DNA of 64,000 nt from Lacrimispora sp. 210928-DFI.3.58. GTDB lineage: Bacteria > Bacillota > Clostridia > Lachnospirales > Lachnospiraceae. Shown here piece after piece: positions 1-8,109 of this stretch. The first letter of the stretch is position 1. The number at the start of each line of letters is the position of its first letter. Below the pieces are notes generated by a model. The model made no database searches, was not told where the DNA came from, and worked only from the letters and a program-made list of their open reading frames with translations. Where the stretch lies: positions 186,001 through 250,000 of the forward strand of contig NZ_JAJCIC010000002.1 in the NCBI RefSeq assembly GCF_020554865.1. Reading direction: 5' to 3'. The position numbers and the translations under genes are program-made.

Positions 1-2
1 AG

Positions 3-254
3 GGGGCACCAGACTTTATTGCAGAGATTGTTTCCCCCGGCAGCCGGAAGATTGATTACTCCACAAAGAACACGCTGTACTCTGACGCTGGCGTCAGGGA
101 ATACTGGATTGTGGATCCGGCAAAAGAGCGCACCACTGTATACCGCTATGAGGAGGACGCAGCTCCCACCATCTTCCCTTTTGCCAGCGATATCCAGGTA
201 GGTATCTATCAGTCCCTGTCTATCAATATCGGTGATCTTCTCTCTGAAGAATGA
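3..254 (+). CDS. Uma2 family endonuclease (DUF820), C-terminal part
   Basis: The gene enters from outside the window, so only the last 83 residues are seen. The frame opens GAPDFIAEIVSPGSRKIDY and continues with DAGVREYWIVDP, which is the conserved core of the Uma2/DUF820 family. That family has a PD-(D/E)XK nuclease fold; the D of PDF, the E of AEIVSP and the K of the following STKN are the expected catalytic-type residues. The role in this cell is unknown; such proteins are common as multicopy stand-alone genes. It ends in TGA and is followed by a weak terminator-like hairpin. The family call is firm, the function is not. Confidence 0.85.
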   Translation, partial: GAPDFIAEIVSPGSRKIDYSTKNTLYSDAGVREYWIVDPAKERTTVYRYEEDAAPTIFPFASDIQVGIYQSLSINIGDLLSEE

Positions 255-270
255 TCCGGCAGCATAATAA

Positions 271-303
271 AAACCGCCCCTGCGCCAACAGGAACGGTCT
301 TTA
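271..303 (+). terminator. weak terminator-like hairpin after the Uma2 gene
   Basis: AAACCG and CCTG pair with CAGG and CGGTcTTT across a six-base loop, with a symmetric two-base internal loop. A short T run follows. It sits 17 bases after the Uma2 stop codon. No second gene lies before the integrase, so it may end the Uma2 transcript. Confidence 0.4.
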
Positions 304-433
304 CAGATACTATTGCAGGACACAATGCCAGAAATAATATCAGGTCTCCCAACCTGTGAATATTATACCATCTGGCATCCATTTCTGCAATGGGTGTTAT
401 TTTTATACTCAAACTTAGGAAGGATGTGTATAT

Positions 434-1684
434 ATGGCTCTTATTCTGTGTCCTGAATGTAATGGAAACGTAAGCGACAAAGCCGCTTCCTGCCCACACT
501 GCGGATATCCCATCTGCTCCCCTCCGGCCCCCAGACGCGGACGGCCTCCAAAGACTACAACAACAGATATGGACTTCCGCCTTCCCAATGGTTACGGAAC
601 AATCAAGACCTTAAGCGGAAAACGGCGCAGGCCTTACGCCGCATACGTAAATCCCCGCCTGGTCTTAAATGAAGGAAAAGGCACTGCTTATTATGCATAT
701 GACTTCTTAGGCTCTTACTCTTCCAAAATAGATGCTTATGCGGCCATAACCCAATACAATCAGAATCCCACGGCGATCTATAAGGATATCACCGTTAAGG
801 AACTGTTTGACAAATGGTGTCCTTCCTACATCAAAGAGAACAATTACGATGACATTATGCGGAAACGGTATGAGAATCAGTTTTCCTACTGCAGCCCCCT
901 GTATAAGGTTAAGGTTCGTGACACCAGTCCGGCTCTGCTAAAGGAAACCATTGAGAATGCCTCCCATCTGGCAACCAGAGGGCCCAATCAGGGAAAGAGC
1001 GTTGAGGCTTCCCCCATAATTAAGGGGAATATAAAGTCCCTGCTCAATATGCTGTTTGACTATGCTGTTTTTCTCCGTATTGTCACTGAAAACTATGCCA
1101 GGACCTTCAATATCGGTGTAGAAGAAACGCAGAAACGGGAGGGATGCCCCTACAGTGCTGATGAACGTGAAATTTTATGGAAACATTCCGGTTCTCTTTT
1201 CATTGATGCTACCCTGGTGCAGTTTTATTCCGGCTGGAGGCCGGGCGAATTATTTAATATCGCCCTGGAGAACGTTGATTTTCAGAACCTGGTTTTTACA
1301 GGAGGAATCAAAACGCCGGCAGGTATTGACCGGGCAATTCCGATCCATACCAGGATCCTCCCTATTGTGGAGCATTATTATAAGCAGGCCCTGTCCATCG
1401 GCCGCCCTGTCCTTTTTGGACGTCCCGCCCCCTTTAAAGGCTCCTACCTTTACAATGACAACTCAATCCGTTATTCGCTGATTAAGGAGCTGAAGGCTCT
1501 GGGCATAACCGGCCATCTTCCGCATGACGGCCGCCATACCTTTTCAACTCTTGCCAAAAAGGCCGGCATGGATGATTATGCCCGTAAAAAGCTAATGGGC
1601 CACTCTATCAAAGATCTGACGGATAAGGTATACACCCACCTGGATATGGAATGGTTCCGGCAAGAGCTTGAAAAAATCAAATAA
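434..1684 (+). CDS. tyrosine recombinase/integrase with N-terminal zinc ribbon
   Basis: A 416-residue site-specific recombinase. Residues 6-23 form a C-x2-C...C-x2-C zinc ribbon (CPEC and CPHC), followed by a basic proline-rich linker (RRGRPPK). A core-binding (SAM-like) domain spans about 110-230 and the catalytic domain about 240-416. The catalytic set is complete: R269 in GWRPGE, H364 and R367 in HDGRH, H390 in LMGHS and the nucleophile Y400 in VYTHLD. The start has AGGA nine bases upstream. No excisionase, phage structural genes or obvious attachment repeats lie next to it, so its element is either elsewhere, lost, or it acts as a stand-alone recombinase. The zinc ribbon is known from recombinases of gut Clostridia, where it presumably helps bind DNA (inference). 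Confidence 0.9.
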   Translation: MALILCPECNGNVSDKAASCPHCGYPICSPPAPRRGRPPKTTTTDMDFRLPNGYGTIKTLSGKRRRPYAAYVNPRLVLNEGKGTAYYAYDFLGSYSSKIDAYAAITQYNQNPTAIYKDITVKELFDKWCPSYIKENNYDDIMRKRYENQFSYCSPLYKVKVRDTSPALLKETIENASHLATRGPNQGKSVEASPIIKGNIKSLLNMLFDYAVFLRIVTENYARTFNIGVEETQKREGCPYSADEREILWKHSGSLFIDATLVQFYSGWRPGELFNIALENVDFQNLVFTGGIKTPAGIDRAIPIHTRILPIVEHYYKQALSIGRPVLFGRPAPFKGSYLYNDNSIRYSLIKELKALGITGHLPHDGRHTFSTLAKKAGMDDYARKKLMGHSIKDLTDKVYTHLDMEWFRQELEKIK

Positions 1685-2055
1685 GCTGCCTAGTACGTAT
1701 ACTATTATGTAACTATCTAATTATTGTTTTAAAATTGTATGTGCCTTTTTGTGTTGCCATAGCAACATTTTCCCGTTATTCCCGTCATTTTTTCTGTCAT
1801 ATTTCCCCATGTTCAGAAGTTCATAATTCGTTCACAAAATTCAAAAAACCTTTACATAAACAACATGATTTCTTCATGTTTAACCGATATACTTTAACCA
1901 TAGAAACAAACAAGAACATACATGTAACACCTAATACGCTTACAAGATTTTTTTCATAATACTCGAGCTGGTAAGCAATTATCAGCTCTCCTCCCTTTTA
2001 ATAATACTTTTTCCGAAGGAACGTATCATCCGCCAGATGATGCGTTCTCTTTGTT
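1685..2055. other. AT-rich intergenic stretch after the integrase
   Basis: No coding frame here is convincing. The stretch holds a small perfect hairpin at 1752-1767 (TGTTGC-cata-GCAACA, followed by TTTT), a second short one near 1966-1989 (GAGCTG...CAGCTC) and a stronger hairpin at 2019-2047. If the integrase has an attachment site beside it, this is where it would be expected, but no duplicate of any segment was recognised elsewhere in the window. Confidence 0.5.
2019..2047 (+). terminator. hairpin between the integrase and the AGCS carrier
   Basis: GAACGTATCATC (2019-2030) and GATGATGCGTTC (2036-2047) form a 12-bp stem with one mismatch and a five-base loop. TCTTTGTTTT follows on the plus strand, so it can end integrase transcription. 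It may also mark the end of the convergent carrier transcript, but that side has no T run. Confidence 0.55.
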
Positions 2056-3474
2056 TTATGTCCCATTCTCCTGTACAGGCAAAGTTACTTCTCCCGCAAG
2101 GAACAAAAGGGCTGTCAGATTGGGAAATGCCATAAGGCCGTTCCATATATCAGACAGCAGCCACACCACATCCAGCCGTCCCTCACTTCCAATGAAAACA
2201 GCTCCCAGAAATAGCACGGGATAAATGCGGTCACAAAATATGCCCTCCAGCAGGCGGTCCCCCGTAACCCCCTGCACCAGATAGGCACCGGCCTGTCTTC
2301 CAACGTAATACCAGGCCATGATGGTGGCAAAGGCAAAGACCACCATAGAACCGCTGACAAGATATTCTCCCGCCCTTCCCAGTCTGCTGCCAAAGCACCA
2401 GGCAGCCAGGGCTGCTCCCTCTCCGGGGAGCTCATCAGGGGAGATCCCTGCTGTGCACAGAATGACCAGCGCAGTCAGCGTGCATAATATGACCGTGTCA
2501 AAAAACACCTCAAACATGGCCCACATCCCCTGCTCGTGAGGCGTGGTGCACTCCGCAGGCCCGTGGAGGATGGCCAGGGTGCCCAGGCCGGCCTCATTGG
2601 AGAAGACTCCGCGGGAAATGCCATAGCGTATGCTTCTGCTCACCGCGTATCCTGCAGCCCCTCCTGCTGCGGACTCTGGCCGGAAGGCGGAAGAAAACAT
2701 GGCTGCCAAGGCCGCCGGTATCCTGTCATAGCAGGAAAGAATGACAAGGAGGGAAAACATAATATAGATGCCTGAGGCTGCCGGCATCAGCCTCTCCGCC
2801 ACACAGCCGATGCGCCGGATGCCGCCCCATATCACAAGGGCCAGAAGTCCTGTAAATACCAGCCCGCCTGTGAATGCAGGCACATTCCACGTATAGCTCA
2901 TAGTTCCCACAGCGGAATTGGCCTGTACCATACTGCCCATTCCCAGGGAACACAGCAGGCAGAAAAAGCTGTATAAAACGGCCATTCCCTTGACCCCCAG
3001 CCCCCGCTCCATATACACAAAGGGGCCGCACAGATAGTGCCCGTCTGTTCCCTTATAGCGGTAACGGATCCCCAGCATGGTTTCCCCATAAGCTGTCATC
3101 ATCCCGATCAGGGCGGAGACCCACATCCAGAACAGAGCTCCGGGACCTCCTGCTGCCAGGGCCGTAGCCACCCCTGCAATGTTCCCCGTTCCCACTGTGG
3201 CTGCCAGGGCTGTGCACACGGACTGAAACTGGCTGACGGTTCTCTTTCCACTGTTCCCCGTGCCTGCTCCCCCTTCCTCCTCTTCCTTTTCCTCTTCCTT
3301 CCGCTCCTGCGCAAGAAGTCTCCCTGCGGTCGCTCCCCACCAGACCCGAAAGCCTCTTATCTGGAAAAAACGGCATTTTACCGTATAAAATATCCCCACT
3401 CCCAAGAACAGGAGCAATGTCCATGGCCCCCAGACCATCCGATGTATCTGCTCCAGCCACCATAAACCTCTCAT
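2056..3474 (-). CDS. sodium:alanine/amino acid symporter (AGCS family)
   Basis: A multi-spanning membrane protein of about 472 residues of the AGCS family, which takes up alanine, glycine or related amino acids with Na+. The family signature is present: FQSVCTALAATVGTGNIAG near residue 80-100, and FSNEAGLGTLAILHG near 290. The ATG at 3474 has GGGGAG eight bases upstream; a GTG one codon earlier is an alternative. The cytosolic stretch before the signature carries an acidic insert (KEEEKEEEEGG, about residues 60-70) that is not typical of the family. It stands alone, divergent from the phospholipase-like gene. Substrate is not predictable from sequence. Confidence 0.9.
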   Translation of the reverse strand: MRGLWWLEQIHRMVWGPWTLLLFLGVGIFYTVKCRFFQIRGFRVWWGATAGRLLAQERKEEEKEEEEGGAGTGNSGKRTVSQFQSVCTALAATVGTGNIAGVATALAAGGPGALFWMWVSALIGMMTAYGETMLGIRYRYKGTDGHYLCGPFVYMERGLGVKGMAVLYSFFCLLCSLGMGSMVQANSAVGTMSYTWNVPAFTGGLVFTGLLALVIWGGIRRIGCVAERLMPAASGIYIMFSLLVILSCYDRIPAALAAMFSSAFRPESAAGGAAGYAVSRSIRYGISRGVFSNEAGLGTLAILHGPAECTTPHEQGMWAMFEVFFDTVILCTLTALVILCTAGISPDELPGEGAALAAWCFGSRLGRAGEYLVSGSMVVFAFATIMAWYYVGRQAGAYLVQGVTGDRLLEGIFCDRIYPVLFLGAVFIGSEGRLDVVWLLSDIWNGLMAFPNLTALLFLAGEVTLPVQENGT

Positions 3475-3599
3475 CACTCATACTCCCCAGCCTTGCGGTC
3501 TCTCACTATCTGTCTTATTCCACCGCTCCCTCCTCTATGACAAAAATGCACTCCCTCCCACCTCGCATTTTCATATGGAATATGTTATACTTTCGTTAA

Positions 3600-3642
3600 G
3601 AAACAACGTAACTGTGAGGGTACTGAACAGTTACGAAACAAC
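3600..3642. mobile_element. 27-bp GTAAC-ended palindrome with perfect 8-bp flanking duplication
   Basis: The core at 3608-3634 begins GTAACTGT and ends ACAGTTAC, so its ends are an 8-bp perfect inverted repeat around 11 bases. It is flanked on both sides by the identical octamer GAAACAAC (3600-3607 and 3635-3642). Ends starting GTAA and 8-bp target duplications are the hallmarks of IS66-family transposition. Its right end, CTGAACAGTTAC, is the exact complement of the left end of the palindrome at 34981. It lies in the leader of the phospholipase-like gene, between a TATACT box near 3586 and the ribosome site. It is probably a minimal or collapsed element. Confidence 0.7.
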
Positions 3643-3661
3643 AAAGAAAAGAGGACTGCCA

Positions 3662-4645
3662 ATGCCAGGTTTTACCACCCACTATATCCTGGGCATGAAA
3701 GCCTATAATGATATGCCCACCAACAGTTTGAAATTCATCATTGCCAAATACCGCTGGCTCTACCAGTTGGGCCTTCAGGGGCCGGATATCTTTTTTTATA
3801 ATCTCCCTATCCTGCGCCACAGAGACCACCGCAATGTAGGCTCCTACATGCATGATCACCATGTAAATGAATTTTTCCGCTGCTCCTTCTCCAGACTGGC
3901 ACGCATTGAATCCAGGCAGCAGCGGGAACAGGGACTTGCCTTTTTATGCGGCTTTCTCTGCCACTATGTAGGCGATTCCATCTGCCACCCCTATGTATAC
4001 GGCAGGATCAAGTACGATGTCCAGCATCCCGGTCCTTACTACCACGGCCTTCACGCCAAGCTGGAAAATGATATCGATGCCCTTCTATTAAAAAAGTACA
4101 AAAAAAAGAAGCCCTCCCAGTTCAACCAGGCGGCTACGATCTGTTTAAATGGCATGGAGACTCAGTTTATCTCCCGTTTTTTGGCCGACTGCATCAACGA
4201 GGCCTTCTATCCCTTGAGCTACAAGAACCGCTATCAGGTAACGGCCCGTATGATACACCGCTCCATATTGGCTATCCGCTTCGGCTGCCGGACACTCTCC
4301 GATCCAAACAGCCGCAAGAAGGACAAGATCGAGTTCTTTGAATCCCTGATCTTCAAGGCTCCCGTTGCATCCAGCAAGCTTGTGACAGATACCGTGGAGG
4401 ATCCCGTGTGGAGCTTAAACCTCCGCCATGAGACCTGGTGCAATCCCTGGGACAAGCGCATTGCCTCCCAGGCCTCCTTCCCGGACCTGTTCCGCCAGTC
4501 ACTGGCTAAGCTGGATACCCTGTACTACATCATCAACTCCATCATAGGCTCAGACCGCACCCTGTCTGTTCCTGCTTTGGAAAAGCTTCTCATGGAGCTG
4601 GGAGATTATTCCTACCACAGCGGCCTGCCCTGCGTGGATGACTGA
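3662..4645 (+). CDS. zinc-dependent phospholipase C family protein
   Basis: A 327-residue protein beginning MPGFTTHYILG, the usual opening of the bacterial Zn-dependent PLC-like family (PF00882). Histidines and aspartates spread through the first 150 residues fit the family's zinc site: the early H of THY, GPDIFFYN, the HRDHRN run, MHDHH, and CHYVGDSICHP. An in-frame ATG at 3575 is possible but has no ribosome site, whereas AGAGGA lies seven bases before 3662. No signal peptide is visible, so it is likely cytosolic and need not be a toxin-type phospholipase. Its promoter region carries the 27-bp palindromic element. It ends four bases from the convergent MATE gene. Confidence 0.85.
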   Translation: MPGFTTHYILGMKAYNDMPTNSLKFIIAKYRWLYQLGLQGPDIFFYNLPILRHRDHRNVGSYMHDHHVNEFFRCSFSRLARIESRQQREQGLAFLCGFLCHYVGDSICHPYVYGRIKYDVQHPGPYYHGLHAKLENDIDALLLKKYKKKKPSQFNQAATICLNGMETQFISRFLADCINEAFYPLSYKNRYQVTARMIHRSILAIRFGCRTLSDPNSRKKDKIEFFESLIFKAPVASSKLVTDTVEDPVWSLNLRHETWCNPWDKRIASQASFPDLFRQSLAKLDTLYYIINSIIGSDRTLSVPALEKLLMELGDYSYHSGLPCVDD

Positions 4646-4649
4646 CGGA

Positions 4650-6050
4650 TCAGCTCAAAGCCTCCCTGCGGATCCACCTTCCCCTCATCAGCCGCACAAA
4701 GAATACGCTGCCACGGAATACCAGCTCCGCTGTCATGGTAGCCCAAACGCCGACGATGCCATAGGCGCGGGTAAACAGGAGCACTGTCATGACACGTATC
4801 CCCCACATGCTGCACAGGTTGATGAGGAAGGGGCCCTTGCTGTCCCCTGCGCCGCGGAGCGCACCGATCACCACAATGCTGACAGCAAACAAAGGCTCTG
4901 AAAATGCCACAATGCGGAGCACGCGGGTGCTGAGGGCGATCACCTCTGCCTCCGGCGTTAAAAGACTTGTGAGCACAGGGGCTCCCGCAAACAGAAGGCC
5001 TCCGGTCAGTGTCACCAGGCCAAAGCCCAGAGCCGTGGTACCATAGGCAAAACGCTTTGCCATGTCAGAACAGCCTGCGCCAATGCTCTGTCCCACAAGG
5101 GCCGTTGCCGCCGCCGCCACTCCATAGGCAGGCAGGTAACAGATGCTCTCCGTCTGGACAGCTACATAATTGGCCGCCACCGCCACAGCTCCCATGCTGG
5201 TAACCACCGTTGTCATCACGATCTGGGCAAGGCACAGCGTCACGCGCTCTAAGGCAGTGGGAACTGCCAGATGGAGCGCATTTTTCATGCATGTTCTGGT
5301 AAAACGCCAGCTCTCATTTCCCCGCAGCTTCAAAGGCCCCTTGCGTCCCGTCACCAGCAGGAGAAGGGAAAGCCCGATACAGGCCTGGGCCAATCCGGTA
5401 CCCATGGCAGCTCCCCTGACACCGAGGCCTGCTCCCCATACCGTGAAGCCTCCGATCTGCCTTGCAGGATGGATGAGAAAAAAGTTAAAGACCACATCCA
5501 GCAGGCACATTCCCACATTCATAAGGCTGGGGAGCACCACATTGCCGCTGCACCGGAAAATGCTGGAGTACATGACAGACGCCATGGAAAAGGGCAGAAA
5601 TATGCCCACTGTGCAGATATACGCCCTGGCATAGGGCCGGATGGAGGCATCTGCTCCCAGCAGCCCCGGCAAAAACTGCCCCACTGATACGGCCGCAAAG
5701 GCCAGGCACAGTCCGAAAAGTACATTGAACATCACGGCCTGGCACAGCACATTCCGGCTGTCTGCCTCCCGGCCTGCCCCCAGATACTGGGCCACCTGGA
5801 CCGAAAAGCCGACTGCAGCCGCATTGACAATTCCGTTTAAAAGCCAGATCGTGCTGGCTACCACACCGATGGCGGCTGTTGCCTCGTAGCCCAGGCTTCC
5901 CACCATGGCCGTATCGATATAGCTCATAAGGGTCATTACCAGCTGCTCCAGGATCGCAGGAATGGACAGGGCAACTACCAGCCTTATCTGATCCTTCCGT
6001 GATATCACCTGGCCCTTCCGCATGGCCTCGCTCATTTGGAGCATGTTCAT
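4650..6050 (-). CDS. MATE family efflux transporter
   Basis: A 466-residue, 12-helix multidrug and toxin extrusion protein of the DinF/NorM superfamily, exporting drugs or metabolites with Na+ or H+. Typical features are IPAILEQLVMTLMSYIDTAMV in helix 1, the Asp of which is conserved in the family, and the repeat half starting near residue 240. The start at 6050 has AAAGGA nine bases upstream; the frame extends upstream but without a ribosome site. It follows the metallo-beta-lactamase-fold gene after a hairpin. Substrate unknown. Confidence 0.9.
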   Translation of the reverse strand: MNMLQMSEAMRKGQVISRKDQIRLVVALSIPAILEQLVMTLMSYIDTAMVGSLGYEATAAIGVVASTIWLLNGIVNAAAVGFSVQVAQYLGAGREADSRNVLCQAVMFNVLFGLCLAFAAVSVGQFLPGLLGADASIRPYARAYICTVGIFLPFSMASVMYSSIFRCSGNVVLPSLMNVGMCLLDVVFNFFLIHPARQIGGFTVWGAGLGVRGAAMGTGLAQACIGLSLLLLVTGRKGPLKLRGNESWRFTRTCMKNALHLAVPTALERVTLCLAQIVMTTVVTSMGAVAVAANYVAVQTESICYLPAYGVAAAATALVGQSIGAGCSDMAKRFAYGTTALGFGLVTLTGGLLFAGAPVLTSLLTPEAEVIALSTRVLRIVAFSEPLFAVSIVVIGALRGAGDSKGPFLINLCSMWGIRVMTVLLFTRAYGIVGVWATMTAELVFRGSVFFVRLMRGRWIRREALS

Positions 6051-6074
6051 ATAGGGACATCCTTTCCGCGCCAA

Positions 6075-6104
6075 AGGGCAAGTGCCAACACTGGCACCTG
6101 CCCT
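6075..6104 (-). terminator. hairpin between the MBL-fold gene and the MATE gene
   Basis: AGGGCA-a-GTGCCA and TGGCAC-c-TGCCCT form a 13-bp stem with one mismatch and a four-base loop. It lies just after the stop of the secreted MBL-fold gene. Only three T residues follow on the minus strand, so it may be a weak terminator or attenuator. Confidence 0.5.
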
Positions 6105-6131
6105 GATCGTCAATCACAATATTTGTTCCGG

Positions 6132-7340
6132 TTACTCGATAACCTGGTCTCCGTCCTTTATGCAGTAATTTGTCTTCACACCCAGACGCACCATCCAGTT
6201 CCTGGTCTCCATGGTACGCCAGATACCGCTTCCGGCACCTCCGCCATTGTCATTGTCCCAGAGCCACTGCGGAGTAGGCCACAGGCATACGCTGGGCCTT
6301 AAGGCCTTGTATACCTCATAGTCAACACCGCTCTGTCCATGATGGGCCATCTGGACCATCGTACATTTTAAAGCTCCCAGGTCGCGATCCGCCATAAGCT
6401 GTGCGCCGCCGGCCCTTGCCAGGTCTCCCAGGAACACCACATTCGTCCCGTTCAGGGATACCATATAGGCCACACTGCTGTTATTCACAAAATCACTGGT
6501 GGTCTTGTAGGCCTGGTTCAGCACCTGGATCTTTGCCGGACCAGCGTCAATGACCTGGCCTGCCACAATATTTCCGTGGAGGCTCTCCTGAGGTACATTG
6601 GCAAAGGCTCCCTTTACATAGCCGACCATGCCCGCCACGCTGGAATCCTTCTCCCCATACCAGCTGTCCTCTAAGAAGGAGTAGTAGATGCCGTCAATGG
6701 TGATCTCACCGCTGTGCTTGTACAGGATATCAGCCAGGGCTCCCACATGGTCGGAATCCGGATGAGTGATAAGCCATGCCACAACATGGCCGCCCTTCTG
6801 CTTGATCTGGTTCAGCAGGAACTCTGCATTGTCCGTCCATCCGCCGTCCACTACGATCAGTCCCCCGGCTCCATTTTCAATGATAACTGACAGGTTCTGA
6901 GCTGCTGTCTCGTGGTTGGCATACATTGTCAGGCGGCCCGGTCCGAAATAGGAAGAGGAATCCACCACAGGTGTGGAAACGTCTCCAAAGGCTGCGATCT
7001 GCACATCCCCTGCAGGAACACTTGCAGAGGACGCACCTGCCTGGGAAGCGCTCTGGCTGCCGTCACTTGTGATCTGTACACCCTGGAGCACCGGCTGGGC
7101 TCCCTGGCCTATGGCCTGAATATTGGTCTCCGAAGCGTTCTGCGCCCCGTTTCCTGCCTGTCCGTCACTGATAATGATCTGGCCCGGCGAGGAAAGAACC
7201 TGCTCCCCGCTTTTTTGGAAGGGCTGGGTACCGGTCATGGCAAAGCTCTCAAGCTGCGTCCCATTCCCCCAGACCATCAGCATGGCAGCCGCCATAAGCC
7301 CTGCCGCTGCCCGTTTCCAGTATCTGTCAATTCTTGTCAT
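6132..7340 (-). CDS. secreted metallo-beta-lactamase-fold hydrolase (ComEC C-terminal type)
   Basis: A 402-residue exported protein. The N-terminus has a basic start and hydrophobic stretch (residues 8-25), then a low-complexity Gln/Ser/Gly-rich region to about 120. The MBL domain follows, with the metal motif HPDSDH at 193-198, a GGWTD segment before it, VFLGD near 320 and MAHHGQSG near 345. This arrangement matches the MBL domain found at the end of ComEC and in free secreted relatives, some thought to be nucleases or phosphodiesterases. AAGGAG lies ten bases before the ATG. It follows a lipoprotein gene by 24 bases in one operon. The substrate is unknown. Confidence 0.82.
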   Translation of the reverse strand: MTRIDRYWKRAAAGLMAAAMLMVWGNGTQLESFAMTGTQPFQKSGEQVLSSPGQIIISDGQAGNGAQNASETNIQAIGQGAQPVLQGVQITSDGSQSASQAGASSASVPAGDVQIAAFGDVSTPVVDSSSYFGPGRLTMYANHETAAQNLSVIIENGAGGLIVVDGGWTDNAEFLLNQIKQKGGHVVAWLITHPDSDHVGALADILYKHSGEITIDGIYYSFLEDSWYGEKDSSVAGMVGYVKGAFANVPQESLHGNIVAGQVIDAGPAKIQVLNQAYKTTSDFVNNSSVAYMVSLNGTNVVFLGDLARAGGAQLMADRDLGALKCTMVQMAHHGQSGVDYEVYKALRPSVCLWPTPQWLWDNDNGGGAGSGIWRTMETRNWMVRLGVKTNYCIKDGDQVIE

Positions 7341-7364
7341 AAACAGCTGTCTCCTTACTACACG

Positions 7365-7922
7365 TTAAGCCGCAGGGCGCAGCATCCTCTGCTCTCCTGC
7401 TTTCATGGTGTCATTTACAATGTAGGCGCTTTCATTTCCCTCTTCATCATAGTGGAAGGCCTGGACACGTACATCGTGTTCATCAAAAAAGCTGCCGTAA
7501 TAGAGCTCTCCGTCCTCCTGCTCCTCCTCAGGCGCTTCATAATAGAAATTCTGCGTAGCCACAGAGGTCCCGATCACCTTCAGAACAGCTTCTCCATACA
7601 CTGCGGCAATATCTCCTGTGGTCCTCTTTGTCACAGGAAGAAGAACAGTCAGCAGATTGCTGCCGGCATCATATCTCACATCCAGATCCATTACATAATC
7701 AGCAAACACGCCGTAGGGCTCCAGGAATTCATCGCGAAGATCCTCCCTGACCTCAGCCCAGTCAATGTCGATATCCTTGTCCACTTCCACATCCGGCTGT
7801 CCGTCTCCTTCAACCCAGCCATCTCCGGAAGCAGTGGGCGATACGATATTACTCTGGGTACATCCGCTCAGCACGGAAACAGAAACGGCTAATATCACTG
7901 TTAATTTCTTCCAGCTTAACAT
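7365..7922 (-). CDS. hypothetical lipoprotein
   Basis: A 185-residue lipoprotein with a signal peptide ending in the lipobox LSGC (Cys21). The mature part is acidic (EVDKDIDIDWAEVREDLRDEF) and ends with a beta-rich segment; no family was recognised. The start is set by AAAGGAGG ten bases upstream of the ATG at 7922. The frame can be extended to a TTG at 7946, but that would place the ribosome site inside the coding region as Lys-Lys-Gly-Gly, so the short form is right. It is the first gene of a two-gene unit with the secreted MBL-fold protein and is probably its membrane-held partner (inference). Confidence 0.7.
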   Translation of the reverse strand: MLSWKKLTVILAVSVSVLSGCTQSNIVSPTASGDGWVEGDGQPDVEVDKDIDIDWAEVREDLRDEFLEPYGVFADYVMDLDVRYDAGSNLLTVLLPVTKRTTGDIAAVYGEAVLKVIGTSVATQNFYYEAPEEEQEDGELYYGSFFDEHDVRVQAFHYDEEGNESAYIVNDTMKAGEQRMLRPAA

Positions 7923-8024
7923 TCTAAAAATTCCTCCTTTTTTCAACGGTACTATTATAACGAAGAATCCCTTAATTTAACAGTCCTTTTTTCTTACAAA
8001 ATTATTGTTATTTTGAAATACTAC

Positions 8025-8053
8025 TTGATTTTTCCATAGACTGGTGATAGTAT
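8025..8053 (+). promoter_or_regulatory. promoter of the BCCT gene
   Basis: TTGATT at 8025-8030 and TAGTAT at 8048-8053 are separated by exactly 17 bases, matching a housekeeping sigma promoter at 8 of 12 positions. It faces the BCCT gene, whose start is about 55 bases downstream. Confidence 0.65.
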
Positions 8054-8088
8054 GTTCAATATAAAAAATATTTTTAAATTTTTGAACA
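8053..8088 (+). promoter_or_regulatory. inverted repeat at the BCCT transcription start
   Basis: TGTTCAA (8053-8059) and TTGAACA (8082-8088) are perfect complements around a 22-base AT-only spacer (itself containing AAAAAATATTTTT). The left arm starts at the last base of the -10 box, so a bound protein would block the start. It could instead form a leader hairpin. Confidence 0.45.
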
Positions 8089-8109
8089 CAAGTCAAGGAG
8101 GCAACTCAA

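Noticed and set aside
3037..3465. 142-residue frame opposite the AGCS carrier
   Set aside because: It lies wholly inside the clear carrier gene, is proline- and histidine-rich without domain features and has no ribosome site.
434..4645. Prophage or integrative element starting at the integrase
   Set aside because: Neighbours are ordinary chromosomal genes (AGCS carrier, phospholipase-like), with no phage or conjugation genes and no attachment repeats.
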